Counted from the first letter of the stretch, positions 27,152 to 36,958 are shown. The stretch: 64,000 nt of DNA from Paenibacillus sp. FSL H8-0048 (GCF_038002825.1 NZ_JBBODF010000001.1:3472001-3536000); one strand, 5' to 3'. Program-made: numbers and translations. The notes: generated from the letters alone by a model not told the origin.

Positions 27152-28150
27152 TTATTCGCCGGGGTACTTCAGTTCCCACTGCGCCCGGACTTCATCCAGC
27201 AGCTTCATCAGGGCTATGGATTCATCCAGCGGCATCACCGGGCTCTCGGTCAGTCCGGCCTGAAGACAACGGCCTACCTCTTCCGCCTCGAAGCAGTATC
27301 CGACCGAGGTGCGTTCATCTTCAAACTTCTCCACCAATTCGCCGTTTACGTAGAGCTCGGCTGATTTTGGATTAACCAGGGTGCCATTGACCACGATACG
27401 GCCTTCCGTTCCATAGATATAAGCTTCATCATCCAGATTCAGGCGGATGCCGGCGTTGAGTGAAGCAGACACGCCATCCCCGTAGGACAGCAGCAGCGAG
27501 AAATGCTCGTCCACGCCAGTCTCTCCAATATGGACAGTACTGCTGACCTTCTCAGGATGGGGGCCGAGGACCATCGAGGTGAAGGACACCGGATAGATGC
27601 CGACATCCAGCAGCGCTCCGCCGCCAAGGGCCGGATTCAGCAGACGTCCTTCCGGGTTCCAGTCGGCGCGGAAGCCCAGGTCCGCCTTCACCAGCCGCAC
27701 TTCACCAATTCTTCCGGCTGCGAGCCACTCCCGCACCTTCACCTGCGCCGGGATATAACGACTCCACATCGCTTCCATCAGGAACAGCTTATGCTCGCGG
27801 GCATAGGCGACTACTTCCTCCAGCTCACCACTGTTCACGGTAAAAGGCTTCTCGCACAGCACGGCTTTACCTGCACGCAGGGCCAGTAGCGCGTTCTCCC
27901 GGTGGAACGGATGCGGTGTGCCGATATAAATGGCGTCCACATCAGGATCGTTCACAAGCTCTTCGTAGGTGGCGTATGCCACAGGAATGCCGTGATCGGC
28001 TGCGAATTTATCCGCGCTCTCCTGCGAGCGCGAGCCGACCGCATAAGCTACACCGTTGCCGGCATGGGCCAGATCCGTAGCGAACTGATGGGCGATCCAG
28101 CCAGTGCTGAGAATGCCCCATTTTACCTTGTAAGCGTTATCTTCTGCCAT
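27152..28150 (-). CDS. Gfo/Idh/MocA-family NAD(P)-dependent oxidoreductase
   Basis: 332 residues from ATG 28150, chosen because GGAGG lies 8 bases upstream; a TTG two codons earlier is less likely. N-terminal Rossmann fold (KWGILSTGWIAHQFATDL) with VGSRSQESADKFA as nucleotide-binding strand 2 and the family signature CEKPFTVN (about 95-103). C-terminal alpha/beta substrate domain with GGGALLDVGIYP. Likely acts on a sugar or inositol derivative; the specific substrate cannot be told. Confidence 0.88.
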   Translation of the reverse strand: MAEDNAYKVKWGILSTGWIAHQFATDLAHAGNGVAYAVGSRSQESADKFAADHGIPVAYATYEELVNDPDVDAIYIGTPHPFHRENALLALRAGKAVLCEKPFTVNSGELEEVVAYAREHKLFLMEAMWSRYIPAQVKVREWLAAGRIGEVRLVKADLGFRADWNPEGRLLNPALGGGALLDVGIYPVSFTSMVLGPHPEKVSSTVHIGETGVDEHFSLLLSYGDGVSASLNAGIRLNLDDEAYIYGTEGRIVVNGTLVNPKSAELYVNGELVEKFEDERTSVGYCFEAEEVGRCLQAGLTESPVMPLDESIALMKLLDEVRAQWELKYPGE

Positions 28151-28325
28151 AGTCAAATCCTCCTCTTAATGAAGCTCAGGTCCCTCTGATTCTATCAAAA
28201 TCTCCCTGTTGTGTACATGTTGGCCTCCCGCCGGGACCCTCAAGCTTCATACAGGCCGGTAATTACAGCCCGAACCAATAACGCAGACGCTCCTCCGAAT
28301 AGCCATCCTCCCCGCGCCAGCTCGA

Positions 28326-28551
28326 TGTAATCGGTTTTTCGATTACATTTCGGCCATACACCCCGCACCGGCCTAATCTAATCGGTTTTTCGATTACATT
28401 TTGGCTATATACCCCGCGCCAGCCTAATCTAATCGGTTTTTCGATTACATTTTGGCCATACGCCCCGCACCGGCCTAATCTAATCGGTTTTTCGATTACA
28501 TTTTGGCCATACGCCCCGCACCGGCCTAATGTGTTCGCTTTTCCACATACA
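28326..28551. repeat. Palindrome array E (five units, exactly 51-bp spacing)
   Basis: Five 22-bp units start at 28326, 28377, 28428, 28479 and 28530. The first has perfect 8-bp arms TGTAATCG / CGATTACA around GTTTTT; the next three carry TCTAATCG as left arm and the last is diverged (TGTGTTCG...CCACATACA). The spacer TTTTGGCCATACGCCCCGCA-CCGGCCTAA is well conserved and contains GGCC at both ends. Noncoding, between the oxidoreductase start and the 3' end of the YceI gene; the rest of 28151-28655 shows nothing else. Confidence 0.92.
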
Positions 28552-28655
28552 TCCTCCACAGCCCCCGCCGCCGCAACAGCCCAACCTACCTCAAAAACCC
28601 TCCCCGCCAGCCGCGAATCCACGGCAAACGGGAAGGGGAATCTCCAAACCCTATA

Positions 28656-29369
28656 TTATTTCTTAAGCACAAGCTCCAGGCGCACCTCAAGGTTGTTCTC
28701 GGTGCTGAGCACGATGGAGTGCGGATTGCTGAGGCCGAAATCCTCGAAGGTTACGGTAGTCGTACCCGACAGCTTAAGCTCTCCGCCGCTGTATGCGGCC
28801 TGTGAGTCGAACGTGACTTCCTTCTCAATGCCCTTCACGGTCAGCATCCCCTTAAGTTGTACCGGCACCGCTGTACCCTCTGTCCATTCCTTCGGCAGCT
28901 CCGAGAAGGACTTCACCGTGAAGGTGGCTTCCGGGAATTCTGCCACGGACAAGAAGTCCGATCCCTTAACATGCTCGTCCCGCTGGGCGGTTCCCGAATC
29001 AAGCGCGTTCATGTCTACCGACCCTTCGCCGGTCATCGCGGAGGCATCCTCCAGATTCACCTTCCAGGTTCCCTTAACGGAGGGGTCTACGAAGTTCACG
29101 GTTTCTTTGGATGTGGTCACAGACCAGTAGACCTTGGACGGCTCTGTAATGTTCCAGGTTCCGTTCAACTGCTCCGGCGTTACCGCAGCAGCGGCCGCAG
29201 CCGCGTTGGCTGTTCCTTCCTTCTGGGCTCCGCTGTCCTGGGCCTGCTCAGGTATCACCGATTCAATCTCCACCTTATTGCCAAGGCTGTTGTTCACTAA
29301 GATGAAAGCGGTGATGGCTCCTGCAATAATTACGATGGCTGCGGTTATAGCGACTGCTCTCTTCTTCAT
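28656..29369 (-). CDS. YceI-family protein with N-terminal membrane anchor
   Basis: 237 residues. One membrane segment (about 5-27), a linker rich in Ala/Glu, then a YceI domain (about 68-237): LNGTWNI, SVTTSKETVNFVDPSVKGTW, MNALDSGTAQRDEHVKGSDF, FPEATFTVKSF and a C-terminal GTTTVTFEDFGLSNP. YceI domains are lipocalin-like barrels that bind long isoprenoid-type lipids outside the cytoplasm. Divergently transcribed from a response regulator/kinase pair 144 bp away, which may regulate it. Confidence 0.9.
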   Translation of the reverse strand: MKKRAVAITAAIVIIAGAITAFILVNNSLGNKVEIESVIPEQAQDSGAQKEGTANAAAAAAAVTPEQLNGTWNITEPSKVYWSVTTSKETVNFVDPSVKGTWKVNLEDASAMTGEGSVDMNALDSGTAQRDEHVKGSDFLSVAEFPEATFTVKSFSELPKEWTEGTAVPVQLKGMLTVKGIEKEVTFDSQAAYSGGELKLSGTTTVTFEDFGLSNPHSIVLSTENNLEVRLELVLKK

Positions 29370-29513
29370 ACGATCTCCTCCATTCCATTTTCTGTCTCTC
29401 GCTTGTTCCAGCTGAATCTCATTCTACCAGAGCAATATGTCGGGAATAAGTCAAAGCGGGCAAGCCGGGAATATGATAGAATTGTCGTAATTTTAATTAA
29501 GGGACTGAAGCTT

Positions 29514-30194
29514 ATGCAATCTATTCTGATCGTTGAGGATGAAGAAGCCATCGCGCGGGTGCTTAGTGCCTATCTGCGAAAAGCAGGCTTCCACGTCACC
29601 CGGGCAGCAGACGGCCGGAGTGCCCTGGACACCTTCGAGGAAACACCGCCCTCACTGGTCCTGCTCGATATCATGCTGCCGGAGATGGACGGCTTCGAGC
29701 TGCTGCAGCTCATCCGTGAGCGGAGCAGCTGTCCGGTCATCATGCTCACCGCCCGCGACGGCATCAATGACAGGCTCGCGGGACTGGACGGCGGAGCCGA
29801 TGACTATATGTCCAAGCCCTTCATTCCCGAAGAAGTAGTCGCACGGGTCAAGGCGGTGCTGCGCCGTCCCTCGCAGTGGTCGGACGGCAGCCGCAAGCGC
29901 CATTTCGGCAGTCTGTTCATCGACTTCTCGGCCCGCAGCATCTTCCTGAACGGGGCAGAGGTCAGCCTCAGCCCGCGCGACATGTCTGTGCTGCTGTTCC
30001 TGGCCGAGCGTCCGAATCAGATCTGCACCCGTGACCAACTCCTGGAGCATGTATGGGAGATGGATTACGAGGGAAGCGACCGGGCCGTGGATCTCTCCAT
30101 CAAGCGGCTCCGTCAGGCACTCTCGCACTGGCCGGAACATGAGGGCGAGATCCGTACACTGAGAGGAACAGGATATCAATTATGGACAACATAA
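29514..30194 (+). CDS. OmpR/PhoB-family response regulator
   Basis: 226 residues from ATG 29514 (MQSILIVEDEEAIARVL); the frame is open further up, but AAGGGA and the receiver start support this codon. Receiver domain 1-118 with acidic pair EDE, phosphoacceptor Asp in LVLLDIMLPEMDGFE (about 51) and Lys in DDYMSKPF. C-terminal winged helix (about 130-225) with CTRDQLLEHVW and RAVDLSIKRLRQAL. The kinase gene begins inside its last codons. Confidence 0.93.
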   Translation: MQSILIVEDEEAIARVLSAYLRKAGFHVTRAADGRSALDTFEETPPSLVLLDIMLPEMDGFELLQLIRERSSCPVIMLTARDGINDRLAGLDGGADDYMSKPFIPEEVVARVKAVLRRPSQWSDGSRKRHFGSLFIDFSARSIFLNGAEVSLSPRDMSVLLFLAERPNQICTRDQLLEHVWEMDYEGSDRAVDLSIKRLRQALSHWPEHEGEIRTLRGTGYQLWTT

Positions 30195-31612
30195 ATAAGA
30201 GTAAGAAGAAACGCAACAAGAAGAAGACCACCTCCATTCTCACTTACTGGACTCTGAGGTATCTGCTGATCATCAGCATCGGGCTGCTGCTGACAGCGCT
30301 GTTCACCTTATGGTGGATGCAGCAGGAGGCGATGAGCAACCGGATGCAGACGACCGGCCTGCTGGCGCAGGAGATCGCTGACCGGAGCGTGGATACAGAC
30401 GGTCAATTAGCAATTACTCCGAATCTGAATAGGCTGGTAGAGGACCGCAAACGCTTCTTCAAGGTAACTGAGGAGATGTGCGTAATCATCACCGGACCTG
30501 AAGGCGAATTGTTATACTCCCAGCCTCCGATGACGGACGAGGAGATGCGGTACAAGCTCAATGATAGCCTGACCGATTCGCGGACGCCTGAATACAAGGC
30601 GGCTGCCGCACAGATCAAGGGGGACGAGGGCACGCTGGGGCAAGTGCTGGTTATGCAGTCCAAGCGCTCCCTGCGTCACATTCCGACGGAGGAGATCACC
30701 TTCTTCTCGGTCATTATCGTCTTCCTGATTATCTTAAGCTGGCTGACGATCTATCTGTTATCAATCAAGCTGGCCAAACCGGTTCAGCGGGTGGCTGCCG
30801 CCGCTGCGCAGATCAGCAGCGGCCAGTATAATATCGTGCTTGAGACCGGGGCCAGAGAGCGAGAGATTCACGAGCTCCTCGTCTCCTTCCAGGAGATGGC
30901 GGGTAAGCTGCAGCAGTTCGAGCAGTCACGGGCCATCATGCTGGCCGGCGTGTCCCATGAGCTGAAGACCCCGGTCACCTCAATCAAAGGACTGCTTCAT
31001 GCAGTACGCGAGGGCGTTGTCGAAGGCGAGGAGGCCAATGAATTCCTCGATATCGCTCTGCTTGAGACCGAACGGCTGCAGCATATGGTCGCTGATCTGC
31101 TGGACTATAATGCGCTGACCGCAGGCATGGTTGCCGTCCGTCATGATAACCTTGAAGCGGCTCCGCTGCTGGAGGAAATCCTCTATCAATGGATGCTGAC
31201 CCAGAGCGAGGAGGTCAATAAGCCCATCCTGCTGCTGCCGGAGACCCCGCTTGTGCTGCGGGGAGACCCGCTTCGCATCCAGCAGATTATTGTGAATCTG
31301 CTGGGCAACAGCCTGCAGGCGAAGACGACGGACCGCAAGCTTCAATTGAAGCTTGAACTTACGTCTACGCCGCAGGGGCAGGCCGAAATCACCGTTACGG
31401 ATAACGGGCCGGGCATCCATCCGGACAGCCGGGAACGGATCTTCGAAGCCTTCTACCGCAGCTCCGGCAAGCAGAGCCTGCTCCGCGGACTCGGGCTGGG
31501 CCTGACCTTCAGCAGACTGCTGGCCGAGGCCATGGGCGGCAGCCTGGAGCTGGGCAGCCACCCGCCGCAGGGCTGTACCTTCGTGCTGCGGCTCCCGCTG
31601 GCAGAGTCATGA
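30182..31612 (+). CDS. Membrane sensor histidine kinase
   Basis: 476 residues, start overlapping the response regulator by 13 bp. Two membrane segments (about 28-48 and 175-196) bracket an external sensor of about 125 residues. A HAMP region (about 200-250) leads to the H-box AGVSHELKTPVTSIKG with the phosphorylated His near 259, an N-box-like QQIIVNLLGNSLQAK, G1 DNGPGIH and G2 GLGLGLTFSRLLAEAMGG. The basic N-terminus is lysine-rich. Signal unknown; pairs with the upstream regulator. Confidence 0.92.
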   Translation: MDNINKSKKKRNKKKTTSILTYWTLRYLLIISIGLLLTALFTLWWMQQEAMSNRMQTTGLLAQEIADRSVDTDGQLAITPNLNRLVEDRKRFFKVTEEMCVIITGPEGELLYSQPPMTDEEMRYKLNDSLTDSRTPEYKAAAAQIKGDEGTLGQVLVMQSKRSLRHIPTEEITFFSVIIVFLIILSWLTIYLLSIKLAKPVQRVAAAAAQISSGQYNIVLETGAREREIHELLVSFQEMAGKLQQFEQSRAIMLAGVSHELKTPVTSIKGLLHAVREGVVEGEEANEFLDIALLETERLQHMVADLLDYNALTAGMVAVRHDNLEAAPLLEEILYQWMLTQSEEVNKPILLLPETPLVLRGDPLRIQQIIVNLLGNSLQAKTTDRKLQLKLELTSTPQGQAEITVTDNGPGIHPDSRERIFEAFYRSSGKQSLLRGLGLGLTFSRLLAEAMGGSLELGSHPPQGCTFVLRLPLAES

Positions 31613-31691
31613 GCCCGGGAAGCACGCCTGTAGTCCCGCGCCACACTGCGTGTTATAATCAACTGACTACAAGTGGAAACCGGAGGCGTAT

Positions 31692-32207
31692 ATGCTTACT
31701 TTTGAACAGAAAATAGCTATTCTTGATTCCTATCCCCAGCTGGAGGCGCGGAAGGTCTCGCTGGGACGGGTGAATTACCACCTGGAGCAGAGCCGCCATG
31801 ACAAGAAGACTGTGGCTTCGCATATTCACCCGAACGGGAACGGCTTCGTCTATGCCGGGCTGCTGCGGGGCTATGAGACGGATGATAAGGGACTGGTCAA
31901 CATCCGCGATTATTCGGAGGCTGCGCTGCGCGAGCTGCTGGATGCGTCCATCACCTCTCTCTTGATGTACATTCCCGAGGCTCCGGCCCCTTCCAAAAGA
32001 AAGAAAAAAGCGCAGACAGGCGGAGCAGAAGCGCAGTCGCTGTGGAAGAATGAGGATGGCCATACGCTGAACCTGAGATTCGAAGAGGATCTGTGGTATC
32101 TCTACGCCGGTCTCCAGCTTGAGATGGCCTTCGAGACGACGGGTGAAGCGGAGGAATATCTCGCAGAAGAGGGCTTTGTCCGGGTGGCGGACGAACCACT
32201 GGAATAG
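31692..32207 (+). CDS. Conserved small protein of unknown function
   Basis: 171 residues; GGAGGC just upstream of the ATG. No signal peptide or membrane segment. The N-terminal half (about 1-95) contains HIHPNGNGFVYAGLL and RDYSEAALRELLDASI; a Lys-rich linker SKRKKKAQ at about 98 leads to a C-terminal segment. Soluble, two-domain appearance. Followed by a strong terminator. I do not recognise a function. Confidence 0.65.
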   Translation: MLTFEQKIAILDSYPQLEARKVSLGRVNYHLEQSRHDKKTVASHIHPNGNGFVYAGLLRGYETDDKGLVNIRDYSEAALRELLDASITSLLMYIPEAPAPSKRKKKAQTGGAEAQSLWKNEDGHTLNLRFEEDLWYLYAGLQLEMAFETTGEAEEYLAEEGFVRVADEPLE

Positions 32208-32217
32208 AATGGCCCCG

Positions 32218-32258
32218 GCCCGTAAATCGACGTATATCGACGATTTACGGGCTTTTTT
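32218..32258 (+). terminator. Rho-independent terminator
   Basis: GCCCGTAAATCG (32218-32229) pairs with CGATTTACGGGC (32241-32252) and is followed by six T. It ends the transcript of the 171-aa gene. Confidence 0.9.
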
Positions 32259-32362
32259 GCATGAATTGCTGCATATTCCGGCAAATTTGTAGAATTTCCC
32301 GCTGAGGCCCCTTATACTATAGCCATTGGCATTTTCCATAAATTTCACAAGGAGGAATCACC

Positions 32363-33100
32363 ATGAACAATCCGGAAGGCGGAACACCCTTCACGAATCC
32401 TGAGGGGCCAAACAACCAACCTGGGCAACCGCAGCCCCAGCGCAAGGTAACTGAGCAGTTCAACAACCTGCTCAAGGATGAACGTGTACAGCAGGCACAG
32501 GCGGTAGGCAAGCAGTATTGGAGCTTTTACCTGAGGGCCCTTACCCGCCCTTACAGTACAATGAGGGAAATTCCTGTAGCTCACTTCATGAACAGCCTGA
32601 TCACTATGGGGCTTATGGCCTTGCTGACGGCCTTATATTTCCTCACCCTGTTCATCAAATGGGATGTCTCGGCCATCTTCGGCCCCGGCTTCCTGAAGCC
32701 GCTGCTAATGACGGCGGCAGGTCTTGCCATTGCTTGCGGAGCCACTTATGCCGTTCTCCGGCTGGAGAAGGTCAGCTTCGATTTTAAATTGCTGATTACC
32801 CGGATGGGGACGCTGCTTGTTCCGGCCGTGGCGCTGCTGGTGCTGGCGATTCTCACACTATTTGTCAGCCTGTACTCCTTCTCAACCACACTGGTGGCAT
32901 TGTCCTTCCTGTTCGTCTTCATCAGCATGAATACGGCTTTGTTCCAACATCCGCTGAACAGCGGCGGCAGCCGGGGCATTGACACCCTATACCCGATTGC
33001 CATCGCCAACATTGTGACCGGATATATTTTCTACAAGCTGATCACCTCCGTCATTGCCGGTGCAGCCTTAGGAATGCTCAGTAACTCGTTCAAATTCTAA
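32363..33100 (+). CDS. Multi-pass membrane protein of unknown function
   Basis: 245 residues, ATG with AAGGAGG upstream. A Pro/Gln/Asn-rich N-terminal stretch (about 1-30) precedes five or six membrane helices between about 70 and 240. It resembles the YIP1-like or DUF6574-like membrane proteins common in Paenibacillus, but no catalytic or transport motif is visible. Separate transcription unit ended by a hairpin. Confidence 0.7.
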   Translation: MNNPEGGTPFTNPEGPNNQPGQPQPQRKVTEQFNNLLKDERVQQAQAVGKQYWSFYLRALTRPYSTMREIPVAHFMNSLITMGLMALLTALYFLTLFIKWDVSAIFGPGFLKPLLMTAAGLAIACGATYAVLRLEKVSFDFKLLITRMGTLLVPAVALLVLAILTLFVSLYSFSTTLVALSFLFVFISMNTALFQHPLNSGGSRGIDTLYPIAIANIVTGYIFYKLITSVIAGAALGMLSNSFKF

Positions 33101-33120
33101 AATTACCCCTCAAACGTCAA

Positions 33121-33160
33121 AAACGGCGCTGCCGTCCTAATCAGGACAGCAGCGCCGTTT
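33121..33160. terminator. Bidirectional terminator between convergent genes
   Basis: AAACGGCGCTGCCGTCCT (33121-33138) pairs with AGGACAGCAGCGCCGTTT (33143-33160) with a 4-base loop and one mismatch. It serves both the membrane protein and the lipoprotein gene facing it. Confidence 0.85.
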
Positions 33161-33196
33161 CCATATGTTGCACTTCTATTCAGCCCGGTACGCTTG

Positions 33197-34129
33197 TTAC
33201 GGAGTTGTAGGAGCTGCCGGAGCCGCTGGCATTTCAACTTCCTTCGCATCCAGCGCTTCCTGCGGAACCTTGATCTCATCAACCTTGTTGTGATCGCTGA
33301 TGGTTCCCTTCATATCCATATCAATCGATATCGTCTGGTCATTGCTGGTCATATCCATGACCATGGTTACATCTGTACGGGTTGGGAAGTAGGTCTTCTT
33401 ATCCACCGCATAGGCGATATTCATGCTCTTGATATTCATCTGCTCCATCATGGCAGCCATCTGCTGGTCAGAGCTTCCAGTCTGGTTCATATAGGTCTTC
33501 GCCAGTTCCTTGACGTCATCCCCGGATACCTCAGCAGAGAGCAGATAACTATCGCCTTCCTCGGTAATTTTGGTCTTATCGGTGAGTGCCTTGAATTGTG
33601 CCAATTGCTTTTCAGGGTTAGCGGACTGCTGCATAGCAGTAAGGACTTGTTCACCCATCGTAGCAGGCAGCTTCATCCATTGCCCGTTCATCTGGGAATA
33701 GAAGCCGTCCTTAGTCACATATTGCTCAATCTTCTGGTCACCCTGAGCCGTTTTCATCTGCACCTCCTGATGCATCATCAGCGGCTCCTTAATGAACGTA
33801 GATTTCGTGGTCATATCAGTATCTTGCGCATTGTCCCCTTGTGCCGTCTTTACATTAATCTTCTGCTTCACCTGCATGTCAACTGCATAGCTCTTCAGAT
33901 CACCAGATGCAGCAACCGATTTCTGAACCAATTCATCAACCGTTGGAACACCTTTTGATGTCTGTTCAGCAGGCGCTGCTGAAGCGGAAGCCTCCGGAGC
34001 CGCGTTTCCTGCAGGCGCAGCCGTTGCAGCCCCCTCCGAGGGCTTGAGTTCCTCATTATTGCCGCAGCCGGCCAAGGCAACAGTCAGCATAACACCCATA
34101 AAAATCGTAGTCCATTTCTTCAAGTTCAA
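33197..34129 (-). CDS. Secreted lipoprotein (LppX/LolA-like, DUF6612 type)
   Basis: 310 residues. Lipobox LAGC after a hydrophobic leader puts the lipidated Cys near residue 22. An Ala/Pro/Glu-rich spacer follows, then a domain (about 70-300) of long strands with repeats of MQVKQKINVKTAQGD, KLPATMGEQVL and IKSMNIAYAVDKKTYFPT. This suits the half-barrel fold of LppX/LolA-type lipid-binding or DUF6612 proteins. Role unknown, probably cell-envelope. Own promoter and terminator. Confidence 0.8.
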   Translation of the reverse strand: MNLKKWTTIFMGVMLTVALAGCGNNEELKPSEGAATAAPAGNAAPEASASAAPAEQTSKGVPTVDELVQKSVAASGDLKSYAVDMQVKQKINVKTAQGDNAQDTDMTTKSTFIKEPLMMHQEVQMKTAQGDQKIEQYVTKDGFYSQMNGQWMKLPATMGEQVLTAMQQSANPEKQLAQFKALTDKTKITEEGDSYLLSAEVSGDDVKELAKTYMNQTGSSDQQMAAMMEQMNIKSMNIAYAVDKKTYFPTRTDVTMVMDMTSNDQTISIDMDMKGTISDHNKVDEIKVPQEALDAKEVEMPAAPAAPTTP

Positions 34130-34336
34130 TTCCTCCTAATGATTTCAGCAAGTAGTATTGTTAAATCTTGTGATGTATTTAACCACAGGAGCCCCCCTTT
34201 TAATCAGCCGTTTAAAAGTTACATCCAAAGTCATGGTCGTCCCGCCCGTAAAACAACACTATGAAGACAGCCAAAACTATGCTTATATGATGGAGAATAC
34301 TACTAAAATCCAAAAGGGAAAGAAGCGTGGACCCGC

Positions 34337-35794
34337 ATGAGTTTTGAAATTGTAGAGGCTACCATAGCGGAGATTGGGGCTGCTCTGGATTCCGGAGAGA
34401 CCACTTCCAGACAATTAGTCCTGATGTATCTGGAGCGCATTGCCGATCATGACAAAAGCGGCCTGACCGTCAATTCCGTGCTGGAAATTAATCCGGATGC
34501 GCTGTTCATCGCTGAATCCCTGGATGCTGAGCGTCTGGAGCAGGGGCCGCGCGGACCGCTGCACGGCATCCCCGTGCTATTGAAGGATAACATTAATACC
34601 GGGGATAACATGCATACCAGCGCAGGCTCACTCGCGTTGGCGGACTCTTTTGCAGGAGAGGATGCCTTCATCGTCAGCAGGCTGCGCGAAGCGGGAGCTA
34701 TCATTATGGGCAAGGCCAATATGACAGAATTCGCTAACTTCATGACGAATGGCATGCCCTCCGGTTACAGCTCCCGGGGCGGGCAGGTGCTGAATCCCTA
34801 CAACATCTCCACACCGACAGGCGGCTCCAGCGCCGGATCTGCGGTAGCGGTGGCCTGTAACTTCTGCACTGTCTCCGTTGGAACGGAAACCTCGGGTTCC
34901 ATCCTCAATCCCGGCAATCTCGGATCTATTATCGGTATTAAGCCCACGGTGGGGCTAATCAGCCGCTCGGGTATTCTGCCGCTCTCCAGCACGCAGGATA
35001 CTGCCGGGCCTATGGCACGAACGGTCCGGGATGCCGTCCTTCTGCTGAATGCCCTGCTCGGCCAGGATGCCGGCGATGCGGCCATGGGTACGAACAGAGG
35101 TAAGGTTCATGAGGATTATACGGTTTTCCTGGATGCAGACGGTCTGCGGGGAGCAAGAATCGGAATTCCGCGCGATTATTACTTCGAGGAGCTGACGGAG
35201 GAGCAGCTTGCGCTATTCAATGCCTCTGTAGAGAGAATGCGGGAGCTTGGAGCGACCATCATTGATCCGGCCGAGATTACAACAGCACGGGAGATCAGCT
35301 ATTCATCCGTAGTGCTGAATGAATTCAAAACCTCGCTGAACGCCTACCTGGCCCGCCTGGGTCCGGGTGCACCGGTGCGCACCCTAAGGGATATTATTGA
35401 TTTCAATCATGCCCATCCGGTCCAGACGCTGAAGTTCGGGCAAGCGACCCTGCTAGATGCTGAGCATACGACCTCCGGCACCTTCACTGAGCCGCAATAT
35501 CTGCGTGACCGTATGACAGATCTCAGGCTCTGCAAGGAGCTGGGAATCGATGCTACCATGCGCGAGCATCAGCTTGACGCTCTGCTGTTCCCCGCTGACT
35601 TCGGCGCACGGATTACCTCAAGAGCGGGATATCCGTCCATCGTTGTGCCGTCAGGCTATACCTCAGCCGGAGTCCCCTTCGGCGTAACCTTCTCCGCCCG
35701 AGCCTATGAAGAACCGGTGCTTGTCAGACTGGCCTATGCTTATGAGCAGAACTATAAGGTACGCAAGCCGCCTTCACTCCGCAGCTTCATCTGA
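34337..35794 (+). CDS. Amidase signature family protein
   Basis: 485 residues. Hydrolyses C-N amide bonds with a Ser-cisSer-Lys triad. Visible: Lys in GIPVLLKDNINTGD (about 79), glycine/serine-rich TPTGGSSAGSAVAVA with the cis-Ser (about 157), and nucleophile Ser in GTETSGSILNPG (about 181). It is a stand-alone gene, not with gatB/gatC, and its C-terminal half is longer than GatA-specific motifs, so a catabolic amidase is more likely than tRNA amidotransferase. Ribosome site weak (GGGAAAG about 15 bases up). Confidence 0.88.
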   Translation: MSFEIVEATIAEIGAALDSGETTSRQLVLMYLERIADHDKSGLTVNSVLEINPDALFIAESLDAERLEQGPRGPLHGIPVLLKDNINTGDNMHTSAGSLALADSFAGEDAFIVSRLREAGAIIMGKANMTEFANFMTNGMPSGYSSRGGQVLNPYNISTPTGGSSAGSAVAVACNFCTVSVGTETSGSILNPGNLGSIIGIKPTVGLISRSGILPLSSTQDTAGPMARTVRDAVLLLNALLGQDAGDAAMGTNRGKVHEDYTVFLDADGLRGARIGIPRDYYFEELTEEQLALFNASVERMRELGATIIDPAEITTAREISYSSVVLNEFKTSLNAYLARLGPGAPVRTLRDIIDFNHAHPVQTLKFGQATLLDAEHTTSGTFTEPQYLRDRMTDLRLCKELGIDATMREHQLDALLFPADFGARITSRAGYPSIVVPSGYTSAGVPFGVTFSARAYEEPVLVRLAYAYEQNYKVRKPPSLRSFI

Positions 35795-35834
35795 TTCAAC
35801 TTCACTCTATGCTCTATAATTCTTGATACAATGC

Positions 35835-36158
35835 CTAATCTGCGGCTATGCCCATATGCCTGTTGCCTTCATGGGACAGGCCCCAGGTGCGCAGCTCGTA
35901 GCTGCGGATTCCTGAGGTGACATAAGGGTCCCGCTCTGCAATAGCAGCCGCTGCCTCACGGGAAGCTGCGCGGATAATCACCATCCCGCCGGGGCTGTCA
36001 CTGAACGGTCCGCACAGCACCAGCTGTCCGCTTCTCTCCAGCTCCTGCAGATGCTTGACATGCGCCCGGATGATCTCCATATCCCTGCGGTCCTGCTCCG
36101 TGGGACTCAGCAGAATGACGTAACAGATATCCTCGGGATAAGCCGTCTTCTCATTCAT
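35835..36158 (-). CDS. YciI-family protein
   Basis: 107 residues from ATG 36158, chosen because GAAGGAG lies 8 bases upstream; earlier in-frame Met codons sit inside the preceding gene. The ferredoxin-like YciI fold is suggested by CYVILLSPTEQDR, HVKHLQELERSGQLVLCGPF (with the conserved catalytic-type His) and RDPYVTSGIRSYELRTWG. Function in the cell unknown. Follows ypsA by 13 bp, so cotranscribed. Confidence 0.85.
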   Translation of the reverse strand: MNEKTAYPEDICYVILLSPTEQDRRDMEIIRAHVKHLQELERSGQLVLCGPFSDSPGGMVIIRAASREAAAAIAERDPYVTSGIRSYELRTWGLSHEGNRHMGIAAD

Positions 36159-36171
36159 GAACATCTCTCCT

Positions 36172-36729
36172 TCAATCATAGTCATGCCGGTTCTCTTCAT
36201 CGGCAATGCTCTGAATCTCCTCGGCATGCATCAGATGCAGCTCATAATCGCCCTCGGCATGCAGCTTCACGACCCGCTCTTTCGTGAACTTCGCACTGCT
36301 CTCCGCTGCATCCTCGTCGTAGAACAACAGAATCCCGTCGCTTTTGCGCAGCAGCAGATCATCTCTGGCCTTGAACTGCCAGCTCCCGTCATAGGGGGCA
36401 TTGCTAACGGCTCCGTAGTAATCGGCTCCGGCCACAATGCGGCGGTATTCATTCTGCTTCTCTTCCTTCCACTTCTCCTCCGGTGAGGCATGGGCTGTAA
36501 TAATGCCCAGCTTCAGCCCGGGGTATTGCTGCTTCAGCTCCAGCACCACCTCGCAAGCCCACAGATCGACGCCATATTGCCCGGGAGTGATGACCCATTC
36601 GAGTCCCTCCTCCACCAGCGGAATGATCCGGTTCGCGAGTGCTTTTTTGATATAAGGAATGCCCTGATGCTTGCTGTCATAAATGCCGAGCTCATGGGCC
36701 CGGTAGCCTGTGACCAGTAAAGTCTTCAT
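36172..36729 (-). CDS. ypsA: UPF0398 / YpsA SLOG-family protein
   Basis: 185 residues from ATG 36729 (GGAGAGAGG 7 bases upstream; a GTG two codons earlier is less likely). Typical family text: LLVTGYRAHELGIYD, EEGLEWVITPGQYGVDLWAC, LGIITAHASPEEKW and SDGILLFYDEDA. SLOG proteins have a Rossmann-like fold that binds nucleotide-derived ligands; YpsA in B. subtilis affects cell division. Length matches the family. Confidence 0.9.
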   Translation of the reverse strand: MKTLLVTGYRAHELGIYDSKHQGIPYIKKALANRIIPLVEEGLEWVITPGQYGVDLWACEVVLELKQQYPGLKLGIITAHASPEEKWKEEKQNEYRRIVAGADYYGAVSNAPYDGSWQFKARDDLLLRKSDGILLFYDEDAAESSAKFTKERVVKLHAEGDYELHLMHAEEIQSIADEENRHDYD

Positions 36730-36958
36730 GTGCACGCCTCTCTCCTGACTGCTTCATTCCGAAATGTATGGAACAACCTGTACTCTATGCATTATATCTT
36801 ATTTCGCACGGCAGGGCTGCCGGACCCGGGGAGCCTATAAGCCGGACCCGCTGTGCCAAATTTTTTTTCGGTAATTACGAGTAAATTTAGATAAAGTTTG
36901 GAAAACTGCATGAAGATGAAAGCTCATACTCCGTTATACCCAAATTCGAGAGCTGGGG

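Noticed and set aside
36899..36930. Sigma-G promoter for the germination operon
   Set aside because: GCATGA and CATACT are present but only about 11-13 bp apart, too close for a functional pair.
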